From the NCBI RefSeq assembly GCF_032118995.1, contig NC_092655.1:9911917-9975916 (forward strand): a DNA stretch of 64,000 nucleotides. Direction: 5' to 3'. Position numbers and translations under genes: made by a program. The notes under the pieces were generated by a model. That model had not been told where the DNA came from, made no database searches, and was given only the letters and a program-made list of their open reading frames with translations. Positions 39,101-54,100 of the stretch are shown piece by piece. Numbering within the stretch: position 1 is the stretch's first letter; each line of letters starts with the position of its first letter. The stretch is from Asterias amurensis. Its lineage: Eukaryota; Echinodermata; Asteroidea; Forcipulatida; Asteriidae.

Positions 39101-42100
39101 TTAGTCTGGTTCCCAGACCCAAAAATCTCCGACTAGGCTCTGTTTTAGGGTCCGGTATCACCCAAAATCACGTGACCAAAAAGGAGGAATTCCTCCTTTT
39201 TCGAAGTTATCCGAAATGTTCCGAACGTGTTGTCGTCAACATTCGGACAGTATCGTTGATGTTCGGTACGGACTCGTAATGTCGGTCCTGTCGGCCGTAG
39301 ATCCAGGAGTTTTTATGCCTGTTATTGCCAATGCAGGCGTTGTGCCCAAATAAAGCGTTTGCAAAGCGATGCGATCTGGTAAGTTTTGTCCTTTTTCTTC
39401 AAAAATATTTTTTCAAAGGTTTTTTGACTTGAGTGTTCATTAGACATTGATTGAGGATTAAGTTTCATGATTTTTAAAAGTGGTAAAAATGGGGTGACTA
39501 GCTGTCGAGATTATACGTGTTGAACCAGATTGTCATTAATTGACGATCAAAATAATATCGTAACCCTCCTAACAAGAGACGTCAAGGAATCTTTGGTCAG
39601 GGGACCAGACTATATTCCAGATATGCATTTGGCAAACCAAGGACTCCGTACCAGCTGTATTATTTCGTTCCCTCGACACATTACTTTGTTCGAACGAACT
39701 CATTATATTACGTGTATGCAATATTATTTCGTTCTTAAAGTTGGTAAATTCTCTCTAAATACCTTTTTCGATCCCTCTAAGTAATATAATATTAAGAGTG
39801 ACGTAATAATTGTCCGATGTTACGAAATACTTTTTCGAGAGACGAAATGCTATTTCGAGAGAAACCAAGTTGTTGTTGTCATTATTACTTAACCTTTTTA
39901 GTTATATTTCACCAGAACCTTCAGACGTTTCGGACTTTGGAGATGAAGTAGGTCAAATACTCATGGACGATGTACAATGTGGTGGAAATGAAGAAATATT
40001 GCAAGATTGTGCTTTCCGGGGCTGGGGTGTCCACAATTGTGGCCATTCACAAGATGCTTCAGTGACGTGTGAGCCAGGTGGGTGCAACAGGCATAGTCTC
40101 ATAGTCTCATGGATCTTTAACGCATGTCGATTAGAAACCCAACAAGAAAACGCTTAAACAATTCAGGTTGTTGCTACTTCTTACTTGGATGGGTAGTTAT
40201 GCACATTCAAACGTTAACACAAAAGAGGACACTGATACACAAGCTTGCACACGTTATTGACAAAATGAATCGAAGACAAAGAGAACAGTTCAACAAGAGA
40301 AACACATGCAAAGTGGAGGGAAAACGACGGAGAGTTTGCCACATAATGAAAGGATACAGCATGCAATTTCGTATGTGGAAAAAGAAACTGAAAATACAAG
40401 GGTGTGACAAAGAAACGTATAGAATTTCAATAAACACCATCTTTAAATTAATTTTGAGTTATCACATCGTGAGATTACGACTACGGCACTTCACCCATGG
40501 ACCCCAATGCAGTCTGTTTAGATTCACATGACAAAGCATCCAGTCAGTACCCTTTTTCTGAACTGCCCCAAAGTAAAAAGAAGGGAAAAAAGAGGGGCGG
40601 CTTCTACGTTCGCAAAAGCATGCATTGTGTAAAATAATAATAGGATTAATGTACCTTTGTAAACCAGAATTAGTAAATTAAATAGCAAAAATGTATCAGT
40701 TTTTATACCCCCTAAATTGAATCAGAAAAACGTTTCTGTCAGTACCGTTTATCAGATGTGTAATCCTAATAGGGATTATTGTTCCTGCGTGGACATAATT
40801 CGCTCTAGATTTGTGGGCAATTTCTCAAAACTTCTTTTGAATGAAAATTTTCACGTTTTAGGATTATCGTATACATCTACAATTATGTAGGATTAATTGA
40901 ACAATCGCACGGTTCCAGTTGTCGACAAAAACCCATCAGTTAAAAAACATTCATAAATACCTCACACATTTTCGCTATTCCTTTTGGTGGAGAGCGCGTC
41001 ACATGGGTGTGTATATACCTTTGTTTATGACCAGTAAAAAGTGTTGAAACATGGGCGTGACACGCTTATAAGACAGTTTCTTTATTCCTATTGGTCGAGA
41101 GTAACGGCTGAAACAGTTGTGCCACATCACGCGATACGCGCGACGCGCACAGCATTCCCTTATAAGGAGTTGTTTACCCGAGGGCGGCGGAGGGCCTTAC
41201 CATTTCATTACTGGAGGGGTGTTGTGTTAAAAGAAATCATTAAACAGTTAAATTTTTTGCATTTATTTTACTTTTTGACCAAAAGTGTTGATGTTTATTG
41301 ACCGAAAAAAGGTATTTATGAATGGAAATCAAAGCGTGTTGAATAGGTTTTCAACTAGTGGTTTAAACCCGTCGAGGCCTGATTCTTGATAATTTACCTC
41401 GACTTCGTCTCGGTAAAGTTATCAAGCACCAGGCCTCGTTGGGTTTAAACCACTAGTTGAAAACCTCTTCACCACACATTGATTCCCTTATTTTAAACTA
41501 TCATAATGTATACGGAAGGTAGTGGATTCATCACGACTACGGATTCTTACCTGAGGACCCATCCAGCCCATTCAGATTCAGACTCATCTAACCAGACTTC
41601 CGGAGTTTCTGATCATTCTGTTGATGTGGTGTTTGGTTGCTTAGCAACCGTCTCCAATAAATGTCATCAAGATGGATACGGAAATTTCTCAGTTGGAGAT
41701 ACCAAGGTGATGTACAATGGAACAGACGCGTCTGGGAATCAGAACTTCTGTAACTTCACCGTCACAGTCAAAGGTGCGTTGAAATATTTATGTTCACTTG
41801 TGAAACATTTTTTTATTACTTATTATAAGCTACCTTTCCTACAAATAATCGTTGTTTTCTTTGGCCAGACTATACTATGCATCAAGCTATTTTAATCATC
41901 AACAAGCAAAGATGGGTTAATTCCTACCCCAAACGAGCCATAGTTTCCGCAAAAAGGGGATCAAAACAATCATCTAAAAAAAATCATGGTCCAATCTGTT
42001 CATAAATGGCAGTTACACAAATCAATATTTTGACCTTGTAGCATCACTTTACTAACTGAGCTATCTACCAACGGTCATGGCGGTCTCCCAGTACTCTCTT

Positions 42101-45100
42101 TGTATCCTTATATACAGAGGTTGATCTAATCTGCCCGTTGAATGTGACGATCTCAACTGATCCTGGCTTGAGTACAGCCAGAGTCAACTGGCAAGAACCG
42201 GATTTAACCGGATGGAACGAGACAAACTTCACATCGACCGCCATTTCTGGAGAGGCGTTTCCAATTGGTTCACAGAGAGTGACATATCAGCAGTGGTTTG
42301 GAATCAACAATCTGGTTCTGACATGCTCTTTTGAAGTTGACGTTGTTGGTAAGCTCTGCATCTTTGTTACGTATAAAATGCATTTCTTGATTCCAAAAAG
42401 CCATCATGTCATAAAAACGACTTCCATTCTTTCATTTTCTGTAACTTCTTGTTAGGAGTTAGATATTTGTATCTATCCTGTATTGACAGTTGCTCCCATG
42501 ATGTCAGAACACTGCCATGTCAACCAGTCTTGTTTCTCACTCATGGATCCTTCCAATTTTTCTCTGATAACTTTGGTCTGAAGCACAGTTATCCTTCATA
42601 TTATTTCTCACTATATATCATTTAGTAAATACCATAAATGTGATAAAGGTAAAATGAACTGTCTCTTATTGTTGCTCTTTATGTTTATGTATTTAGATAA
42701 CGAGCTTCCAGGTATCAGTGGCTGCCCTGATGATGCGATAATTCCTGCCGCATCGACCACTCCGGTACCTCACTCATGGGTCCCTCCAGTCTTCTCGGAT
42801 AACTCTGGTCAGTCTGTTGATGTGGAGTTTGGTTGCTTAGCAACCGTCTCCAATGAATGTCATCAAGATGGATACGGAACTTTCTCAGTTGGCGATACCG
42901 AGGTGATGTACAATGGAACAGACACGTCTGGGAATCACAACTTCTGTAACTCCACCATCACAGTCAAAGGTTTGTTGTATTGGAAGTTGCCAGTGTCAGC
43001 CTGTATTCATTTTTCACTATAATAATATCTGCTGACCCCACGTTGAATACAATGTACCAAGAATACTAATATGGATATTGAAATATCTTAGTTGGCGATA
43101 CCGAGGTGATATACAACAGAATAGACAAGTCTAGGAATCAGAACTTCTGCAGTTACTTCAAATAAAAACAATTGATGATTTGCCCGACTCTGTCGCCACG
43201 CTGAACAGCTTTGTCTTCGGTTTTAAAATGTCAAGAACCTCATGTTGTACTAAACACGTGAACACATTTTATGGCAAATGGTTAACATCTTTGTTTTGTT
43301 GTTTCTTCCTTTCATATAGAGGTCAGCCTAACATGTCCTGTGCTTGAGGTAGTACCAGCCAGTCCTGGCGAAAACTCATCCAGTGTGTTCTGGAACGATC
43401 CGGATGTAACCGGATGGGACGGGTCAAACTTCACCTCGACTGCCAAGTCCGGAGATATATTTGTGATTGGGACATACAATGTTACATACAACCAGTGGTT
43501 TGGGGTCAATAATCTACAGTTGACATGTTCTTTTAACTTCAGTGTTGTTGGTAAGTAAAACAATACCCAAGTTTTGATTAGTTTGTTTGTTTGTTTGAAT
43601 GATCTTCCCGCTAAAGGGAACTCGGCAAACTCCCACAAGGGGATATAAACACTAAGCTGGCAACAGCCAATCTATCTCATACATACATTGGTTTAACGTC
43701 TAAGATTATGAACAGCACAAATCAAGAAATTGTGATTCAGTTATTAGACGACACCTCTTATTCTAGTCAATGTGAAATCAGCGGTTAGCAGAGGAATTCG
43801 AACCCACAACCTTGTGATTGCAAGCCCTGTAGTCTAACCACTGGAATACCGTAGTACCGAAGTTTCTGCGTCTACTACACTATAGATGCTATCTAGTCAT
43901 TTTCTACGTGACTGTCTTTTTTTGTTTAGGTCAATGTGTGAATGACAAAACCAATGTTACCCAACATGGTGACCTGTCATGGCTGGCCACGATAGCTGGA
44001 ACTGAGGCAAAGTCAGTTCAGAGATGTGGACTTCTGACTAAAAAAGGTTCGTGACAATGAGATATTGAACATTTTAAAGTTATGTCAGGTATGTTTTCTA
44101 AGCCCCCCCCCGCCAAACCCCAAAGCAACGCCCCCCCCAAAAAAAAAAGACGACTATAAAATGACATAAACGACAATGCCACACGACAACAACATACCAG
44201 CACAACAACCGCAACATCAACAGCAACAACAACTACATCAACACCGACAGCGACAACGACAACGACAATGCCACACGACAACAACAATAACAACAACAAC
44301 ACAATAACCGCAACAACAGCAACAACAACAACCGCAACAACGGCAATAACAACTACATCAACATTAACGGCGACAGCGACAACGACAATGCCACACGACA
44401 AAAACAATAACAACAACACAACAACCACAACAACAGCAACAACAGCAACAACAACTACATCAACATTAACGGCGACAGCGACAACGACAATGCCACACGA
44501 CAAAAACAACAACAACACAATAACCGCAACAACAGCAACAACAACAACAGCAACAACAGCAACAACATCTACATCAGCATCGACAGCGACAGCGACAACG
44601 ACAATGCCACATGACAACAACAATAATAACAACACAACAACCACAACAACAGCAACAACAGCAACAACATCTACATCAGCATGTGCAGCGACAGCGACAA
44701 CGACAATGCCACACGACAACAACAATAACAACACAACAACCGCAACAACAGCAACAACAACAACCGCAACAACAACAACATCTACATCAGCATCGACAGC
44801 GACAACGACAATGCCACACGACAACAACAATAACAACAACAACACAATAACCGCAACAACAGCAACAACAACAACCGCAACAACGGCAATAACAACTACA
44901 TCAACATTAACGGCGACAGCGACAACGACAATGCCACACGACAAAAACAATAACAACAACACAACAACCACAACAACAGCAACAACAGCAACAACAACTA
45001 CATCAACATTAACGGCGACAGCGACAACGACAATGCCACACGACAAAAACAACAACAACACAATAACCGCAACAACAGCAACAACAACAACAGCAACAAC

Positions 45101-48100
45101 AGCAACAACATCTACATCAGCATCGACAGCGACAGCGACAACGACAATGCCACATGACAACAACAATAATAACAACACAACAACCACAACAACAGCAACA
45201 ACAGCAACAACATCTACATCAGCATGTGCAGCGACAGCGACAACGACAATGCCACACGACAACAACAATAACAACACAACAACCGCAACAACAGCAACAA
45301 CAACAACCGCAACAACAACATCTACATCAGCATCGACAGCGACAACGACAATGCCACACGACAACAACAATAACAACAACACAACAACCGCAACAACAGC
45401 AACAACAACAACCGCAACAACAACAACATCTACATCAGCATCGACAGCGACAACGACAATGCCACACGACAACAACAGTAACAACAACACAACAACCGCA
45501 CCAACAGCAACAACAACAACCGCAACAACAGCAACAACAACATCTACATCAGCATCGACAGCGACAGCGACAACGACAATGCCACACGACAACAACAATG
45601 ACAACAACACAACAACCGCAACAACAGCAGCAAAAACAACTACATCAACACCGACAACAACAAATCAAATACGTGATAATCATTTGAGTTATTCTAATTC
45701 CTACACAAATAGCTGGTCATCCGAAAGCCACCAGGAATTGTTCAACAGCTGCGTCTCCCCTGTACTTTTCTTGGGAAGATCACGTGGTACAAATCTGTGG
45801 CAAACCAGCGGAGACCATCAGTGTTGAACAAGTCGTGAAGGTGAGATTTGAGTCTTTAGTGATAAGTCTCTCAGTTTCCAATTCAATTTTAGAAGCCTTA
45901 AAGGCAGTGGACACTATTGGTAATTACTCAAAATAATTATTAGCATAAAACCTTACTTGGTAGCGAGTAATGGGGAGAGGTTGGTAGTATAAAACATTGT
46001 GAGAAACGGCCCCCCTCTGAAGTGACAGAGTTTTCGAGAAAGAGGTAATTTTCCACGAATTTGATGTCGAGACCTCAGAATTGGAAATTAAGGTCTCGAA
46101 ATCAAGCCGCTGAAAGCACACAACTTCGTGTGACAAGGGAGTGTTTTCTTTTATCTCTCAACTTTAATTTTCTCTCAACTTCGACGACCAATTGAGAGCT
46201 CAAATTTTCTCAGGTTTGTTATTTTATGCATGTTGAGATACACCAAGTGAAAAGACTGGTCTTTGGCAATTGTTCAGGGTCTTTAAAGGAACACGTTGCC
46301 TTGGATCGGACGAGTTGGTCTATAACTGAGCGTTTGTAACCGTTTTTTTATAAAATACATATGGTTGGAAAGATGTTTTAAAAGTAGAATACAATGATCC
46401 ACACAAGTTTGCCTCGAAATTGCGTGGTTTTCCTTTTACTGTGCAAACTAACACGGTCGGCCATTTATGGGAGTCAAAAATGTGACTCCCATAAATGGCC
46501 GACCCTGTTAGTCGATGAGGTAAAAGGAAAACCATGCAATTTCGAGGCATGTTTGTGTGGATCATTGTATTCTACTTTTACAACATCTTTCTACCCACAT
46601 GCATTTTATAAAAAAACAGTTACAAACGCTTTTCAAAGACCAACTCGTCCGATCCAAGGCAACGTGTTCCTTTAAGATTCTTTATTTCTCCAAGGAAAGT
46701 CACATACACAAGTGGCGAGTAGTGGTCGAGTGGTCAAATGCACTAGACTTATTGTTCTTGCGTTTCTGATCAGCAGAGTGGGTTCTCTTTGTTCGAGCGC
46801 TTTGAGTATAAGGAAGTGCTCTATTACGAGACAGTGTTGTTGTCTACAAATGAATATCGTACGTTACACGTTTACATTCTAACGGTTCGGATAAACGTAA
46901 CAACCAATCACTTGATACCTTGATTTCAATTACTCTAACAAACCTGCACAAATTGTGACAAAATAGCTTTGTGGCTTATATTATGTTTTAGTCACAGAAT
47001 TGTGAGCACATACGCAAGATGGTTTACTTTAGTTTGTGACAATCAAACGTGCTAGGAAAAATACATTAAATCACGCAAAGCATCCGCATGGAGGGCATGC
47101 AACAAGCTCACCAAAATGTGGAAATCTAGCCTTCCTAGAAGGCTCAAGGAGCGCCTCTTCCTTGCAACAGTATGCCGTGCTGTTATACGGCTGTGGGGAA
47201 TGAACACTCCAAAACTGGAAAAGCAGATAAATGCATGCTACACAAGGCCATTAAGAACAACTCTTTTAAGACATCCACTGGAGTCAACATAATATGACCA
47301 ACAAAGTCCTATATGGGAACCTACCCAAGCTCTCAGCAAAAATCAGACAGAGAAGGATGCGTTTTGCTGGCCACTAATACAGGATGCAAAGACGAACCAG
47401 TGTCCAATAATGTTCTGTGTACCCTAAGCATTGGAGGAGGAAACCTGGTAGACCGGCAATAACGTACACTGGTATTCTCAAGATGGACACGGGACTGGAA
47501 TCGGCAGATTTCAAGTCGGCAATGTGGACAGAAAGACATGGGGAACCATCGTGATTCGAGGACATTGCTCGAATTATAAAGCAAGAAAGCAAGCACGTGC
47601 TAGGAGAAAACAATTATGTCTGACTTCTTTGAAATTTAAGATATAACTCAAGATTGTACCCAAACCATTGGGTGTTGTGTCTAATAACATTTGTATTTTG
47701 CATTGCAGGTCCCTGTCAGTGCAGGAAACGCAAAAGAAGTGGCTGTGTTTCTGTCTAATCAGACTTTCTCATCTTCAGATTCTAGCGATGAAAACGTCGA
47801 GGATATTTCAACGATTTTAGAAAACATTGTCAAGGCAGAATCGGGGGATGTAGAGGTATTTATATTGTTATTAATAAGAACTTCTCTATTTCCATAACTT
47901 TGAAGGAATAACATCACCAAGAAAGCATAATTTCCTCTCTTTTTCTTTATAAGCTAATGGAAGTCTTAACTCGTAAGAAATTAAAGACGATCGTTGAACA
48001 GCAACTTTGTCTTTGCTGTTTTTGTATTGTGGAATCACTGACACTAGTTACGTGCTTATTTAAATTTAATTTATCAACCTATTAGATGGATGACAACACC

Positions 48101-51100
48101 GATCAACTGCAGATGCCACATTGTTACTGAAACAGGCTGAACATATTATTTTCATATTGTATTTCGACTTATTCGTTTAAGATTTATATGACTCCATTGT
48201 TTTGTTTTGTATGAGTCCATAAGACTTTATCAGCTTAACAAAGCGACGCCCCAGCCCTGTCACATTTACACGGTTACCGCTCCAGTCTGCAGCCAGTATA
48301 AACCGTCAGAAAACAAGGATAACTCATTTTGAAGCTAACATATTTTTCAGACAGTTTGATTTTTTTTTTTACAAAGATAAATTTTGTTTTGTTTTGTCAT
48401 GTTAATAAGTATGTGTTCACGCTGTAAAAATGCAGTTACGCACAAGGCTATGTAGAAAGTGTTTTCTAGCTGGAGATTCAGTGTCCATGAGTCAAACTGC
48501 CAGGGGGTGCATATAGACTATGTCGATCAGGCCTGTCTGAGGATAGAACTTTAAGAGCTTCACCTGTTTTTGTAAGATAGAATATGGGAAACCCAATTTT
48601 GTTTGCGGTAAACTGTAAGAGGTGAATACAGTTTGTCGTGATTGATTGATTAAAGGTTACCGCAATGTAAAACTGCCTGTGTATGACTTGGTGATATCTC
48701 TTTTAAAGGTGACCAAGGCTGTTATTCAGACAGTTGCCAATGTCATCACGAATGTTCAAGAGAGCCAAGGCACCGCGGACAGCACGACCTCCTCGGCCAT
48801 CGTCAAGTCCGTACAACAACAAGTTTCCCTGACCCTTCAGCAAGGAGGAAATGTCAGCATACAACAAAAAACCATCCATGTCAAAGCTGTGAGCATTGAC
48901 CCACAGAAAGCAAGTAATGGATTCAGCTTTGCGTCAGTACAACAGGAGTCAGCTGGCTCGAGGTCACCACAAGAGGGCTCTCTAGATGGCACTGATGTCA
49001 AGACATTCACGGATGCCAGCGAAGTACCGAAGGATGTTGTTGCATCGATTCAGTTACCAGCGAGCATTCTTGACCATTTGCCGCCAGCCATTGGTAATGA
49101 TATGGAACCACTGCAGTGGTCATTACACTGTTGTTTAGAAGTTAAATCACTATGATCCCAAAAGTCTTGTTCCCTTTAAAGAAAATGAGGTTTCCTTAAA
49201 ACAAAAACTATGTATAAACTAATGGCATTATTATACTGTCCCTTTAAAGTCCATTTTTTATTTGAAAGTTTGTGCATATTATTATAATTGATTATTATGT
49301 CACACCACAAACCGTCTTTAAAGGTCTCACAATAGCATCCTGTATTGTTCAGTTTGTTCTGTAGGCATCAAAATGTTCTAAAGTGGTCACATCAAAGTAG
49401 TTATTAAAACAAGTTTTGATTCAGTAATTGTTTCATGAATGTTTGATTGACTTTGAAGCTAACGCGTCATTGAAGATTAGTTTCATAGTCTACGCTGATG
49501 ACACGTTGTTCCAAACGGGCGTTAAGAACTTGACATCAAAGGTCGCTGGGTCCGTCGTTTCACTGGCAGTGGAAGGTGTCGAGCTAAAAAACCTAACTGA
49601 CCCAGTGGTTATAGATTTCAAGGTAAGTTTAATAACTTTGTGCAAATTCAAGTGAAGTTTCTCTAATGTTTTAGTAATGGCTTTTTTTATTTTTTGTGGC
49701 GCTTGTTTGTGGTTTTTTTTTTGCATTTCTTTTAAAAATGTTTTATTGAGCTTGTTTTTTGTTGTTGTAAATCGCATCAATTGGTATCTTTGAAAGTCGC
49801 TTAATAAATCTTTTTAATAGTAATAACGACCTACTTGACAAGTATCATGTACGTACACGAATACTTTTGTGTACGTAATAATGATGATAATGAAATAACA
49901 ACAAATTTTGCATGTGTAACTGCTCACACTTGCACACAAACAACACACATTAACTCTCTCAGATTTTTTTGTCTTTTGTTTTAAGAAAGTGTCTGATTGG
50001 AGGACCCTTTTCATAAATATTTCAAAAAAAATCTTAACTAAGGTATTTTTTCACCCTCATCAGACACCAACCAATGCATCTGAGGAGGACTTGGACACCA
50101 TCCAATGTACATTCTGGGAGTTTGGTAGCGAAGAGGATGAAGCTGGTTCTTGGTCAACTGATGGGTGCAAACGAGCAAACACAACCACTGATAAAATCTC
50201 CTGTGAATGTGACCACGCCACTAACTTTGCCATACTCATGGTAAGGGCTCCCTTTGTTTTTATTATAATAATAATAAAAATAAAACCACATTTATTTTGC
50301 GCCGTTCACCATAAAATGTTCAAAAGCGCATTTCAAAAATCTACAACAGCTTAAAAATCAGCACAATCGAGAAAAACAGCAAATAGAGTAAAATCAAAAC
50401 AATATTGTTGTTAAAATAATAACAAATTAGCCAAAAGCTTGTTTAAAAACAAAAGTCTTCAGCTTAGCCTGAGAAACCGAAAGAGACTGAATGCCTGATG
50501 GTAAATCATTCCAAAGTGTCGGTGCAGCTTGAGTAAATGACCTGTCCCCAGTGGATGTTTGCATATTACTGTTTGGGTAATTTAGGGGTATTTAAACGCA
50601 TGCAGCTAGTGATAAGTCTTCCTGTATCTTTAAGTTGAAAGGAGAGACCTTCAAAGGATTTTTCTCCAGTTGGATGTTGAGAATTGTGCTCAGTTTGTTC
50701 ATTTTTAATTATGACGTCACCAATTGGTACATTCAGCATTTTGCCTACAGCTAATGCAATGTCTTAAACATGCTGTAAAACGATTACACGATGGAAGAAG
50801 GAAATCATTGCTAGTTATGACGTCATCAATTGGTAAACTCAGCTCCTTGCCTAGCTATTAATGCAATGTGTAAAACATGCTGTACAACGATCACACGATG
50901 GAAGAAGGAAATCATTGCTAGTTATGACGTCATCAATTGGTAAACTCAGCTCTTTGCCTAGCTATTAATGCAATGTGTAAAACATGCTGTACAACGATCA
51001 CACGATGGAAGAAGGAAATCATTGCTAATTATGACGTCATCATTTAGTACATTCAGCATTTTGCCTACAGATATAACAATGTCTAAAACATACTGTAAAA

Positions 51101-54100
51101 CGATCACAAGATGCAAGAAGGTCATCATTGCTAAATATGACGTCATCAATTGGTGCATTCAGCATTTTGCCTACAGCTAATGCAATGTCTTAAACATGCT
51201 GTAAAACGATCACACGCTGTAAGAAGGGAAGCAATTATTATTAAGTCATCAGTTGGGAGTAGTGTTGATAATTCCAACATGTTCATGATTCCAGAATGGG
51301 CCATGATTCCAACATGGGCCATAATTCCAACATGGTCCAACATGTTTTTGTCTCTTTACTTTGCACAGGATGTGAAGGGTCAAAAACGTACAGAGGATGG
51401 TCTCTCCTTCACCCCAGCACTTGATGTAATCAGCCAAATAGGAGGTGCTCTATCGGTCATTGCTCTGTCTCTTACCCTGGTAATATACCTCTCCATAAGG
51501 TAAGACAGTCTTTAAAGGCACATTCTAATTGTTCCCAAGACAAAAAGTCATCAGTGCACTCAAAACTGCACACAAACCAGAAGTCTTTTATTTCTATCTA
51601 AAAGAACACAAATTCGTCCAACGAGGGTGTTTTTTCTCTCATAATTTTCTCCTAACTTCGATGACCAATTTAGCTCAAATTTTTACAGGCTTGTTTTGTA
51701 TGCTTATGTTGGGATATACCAAGTGAGCAGACTGGTCTTTGACAATTACCAAAGTTGTACCTTCCGTTGAAGATAAAGATGTATATAATTGCTTGAACGT
51801 ATTTCCTTCCAGGAAACTGCGAACCGGCAAATCTCGTCAAATTTTCATCCACTTCTGCTTCTCCTTGCTACTGCTCTACCTCGTGTTCCTGGCTGGTGTG
51901 GACAATGCTAGAGTAAGTATAATAGTCCTCATGCACATGACGTCATTTTAGTAGGGCGCCCCCACCCAGAGGTCAAAAGGAGGTTGTTCATTGGCCAATC
52001 CTTTACGCTGCGTGTACAAATCTGTGCGATTTTATAAACACAGTTAGCCTATATATTCCAATCTGAGCTATGGAGGTCGCCACATGAATAAACAAAAACC
52101 TGCTCTTATCGTATACCTACAAGATAACTATCCAAGCTGGATATTGATGCTTATTATGTACGTACCGGATAGTGTACGTACATTATAAGCATTATGTACG
52201 TATACGATAATTATCTTGTACGTAAATGATTACCCCCTGACTTATTATGTACAAACATCTTAATTATCATGTACGTACATGTTTAGTCTAAAGTTATTAT
52301 TTACATGTACAACTGCGATAACTTTTGTGTTCGTACACGATTACTATCTTGTACGTACATGATAATAAGTGCGTACATACACAATATTTTGAGACTTATT
52401 GTGTACGTACATGGTAGTGTAAGTACTCGATCTATTATGTACGTACATGAAAAATCCCAATTTTTGTATTTGTAGATGATAATAATCTTGTGCTTTACAT
52501 TATAGCTATCTCATAAATGTAGCCCCTTCTAAAACCATCAGAAGCAGCAAATTCAAACCTTCTAAGTAAACCCAGTTTTTGCCACTGAATTATTGTCAAT
52601 CAGGGCTCTGGAGGAGGGTGTGTATTTGTTGGTGCTCTGCTACACTACTTGACTCTGACCACCATGATGTGGATGGCTGTTGAAGCCAGGAATATGTACG
52701 TCAGCACCGTTAAGGTGTTCCCTGAGGACACTCCCCTGTACATGGTCAAAGCTGGACTCCTTGCTTGGGGTAAGCCTTCACAATATGATGGGTTTTTACA
52801 ACTTGTCCAAGCTTGATGAAAACACCTCAGAGTTTTTATCATGAAACAACCATCATTGTTGCTTTGTCATTCAAATCCTAAATTATAATACTAAGGCAAA
52901 TAAAGTTTTGCACTTAAATGACTAACTAGTAATAAATAAACATCTGCATGAGCGTTCGTAGCAACTACCTCATGAAGAAAAACCAAGGTTTATGCAGTCC
53001 TGCACATTCTAAACAAAGGATACCAATTACTCAATGCTGTAGCTTTGTTTTCATGTTTGCAATAACCCTACTAACAAGGCTACCCACCACTTCATAGGCA
53101 GAGAGGAAGACTACAGTTTGGAACATTTTATGAAGGGGAAATAGACAAATACGAAAGTTTATAATACAGATGAAAGTTTAAGCAAAGGTGATTTGTAAAC
53201 AATGTTCATTGCTGTTTTTTCTTATTTCACTCTCCAGGATCTCCTTTCATCCTACTGATAATAACACTATCAGCAGCGACAGACTTCTACCGGAATGAAC
53301 ATTAGTAAGTCATCCAACACCGTCTACAATGCCCTCTTGTTCTTGATGGAAATCAGAGAACCCATGGCAAAAAGCTCTAATACTCTTCCAACATCCTTGT
53401 AATATTCTACTTAAGATTCAACACAAGGTTTTGAAACTGATACCATCTACAATGCCCCTTTTTTCTTGTTGACAATCAGCGCAGCCAAGACTAAAGGCCC
53501 CCTGTTCAGTCTCCTGACAACCGCTGGCATAACTAATAGTCGAAACATTGGGGTCTTTTGAGAGCCACAACTTCTTCCAGGAGAGTTTACTATAGTACAT
53601 GGTGTAGCCATCAGAATAAAACCCGACAAAATGAGTCATGAAACACTGATTCTAATCAGACCCCAAAACTGTACAATAATAGTTTCAGGGTTTTACCACA
53701 AACCCCCAGTTTATATAACAGCAGATGACATTACATCCTAAAGAATCTAAACTGATTTGACAGCTGACTTTTTATGTTCTCCTTTGGACTGTAGTTGCTT
53801 CATCTCTCCTGGTCTGGCCATGTACCTCGGTCTCCTCACCCCAATCGCTCTCATCCTCCTCCACAACGTCATCACTTTCATCCTGGTCATGCGCAGTCTC
53901 ATCAAGGTCAAAGAGGCATCTCGGTCAGAGCAAATAACCAAACGCCTCCAGAATGCTGTGGGAATCTCAGCCCTCATGGGCTTAACTTGGTGCTTTGGGT
54001 TCCTGGCCATTGAAGGGGCAACTTTTGCCTTCCAGCTCCTCTTCTGTCTGACTAACTCCTTGCAGGTATGTTCATTGTATTTATGAGCTAATAAAGAGCA

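Noticed and set aside
44018..45827. Very long open frames on both strands (about 520-530 codons)
   Set aside because: They are products of a CAA/ACA-type minisatellite without stop codons, lie in an intron, and overlap each other on opposite strands.
46394..46675. Paired + and - ORFs of similar sequence ([10 protein letters not shown] / [10 protein letters not shown])
   Set aside because: They mirror each other because the element is a near-perfect palindrome; no gene.
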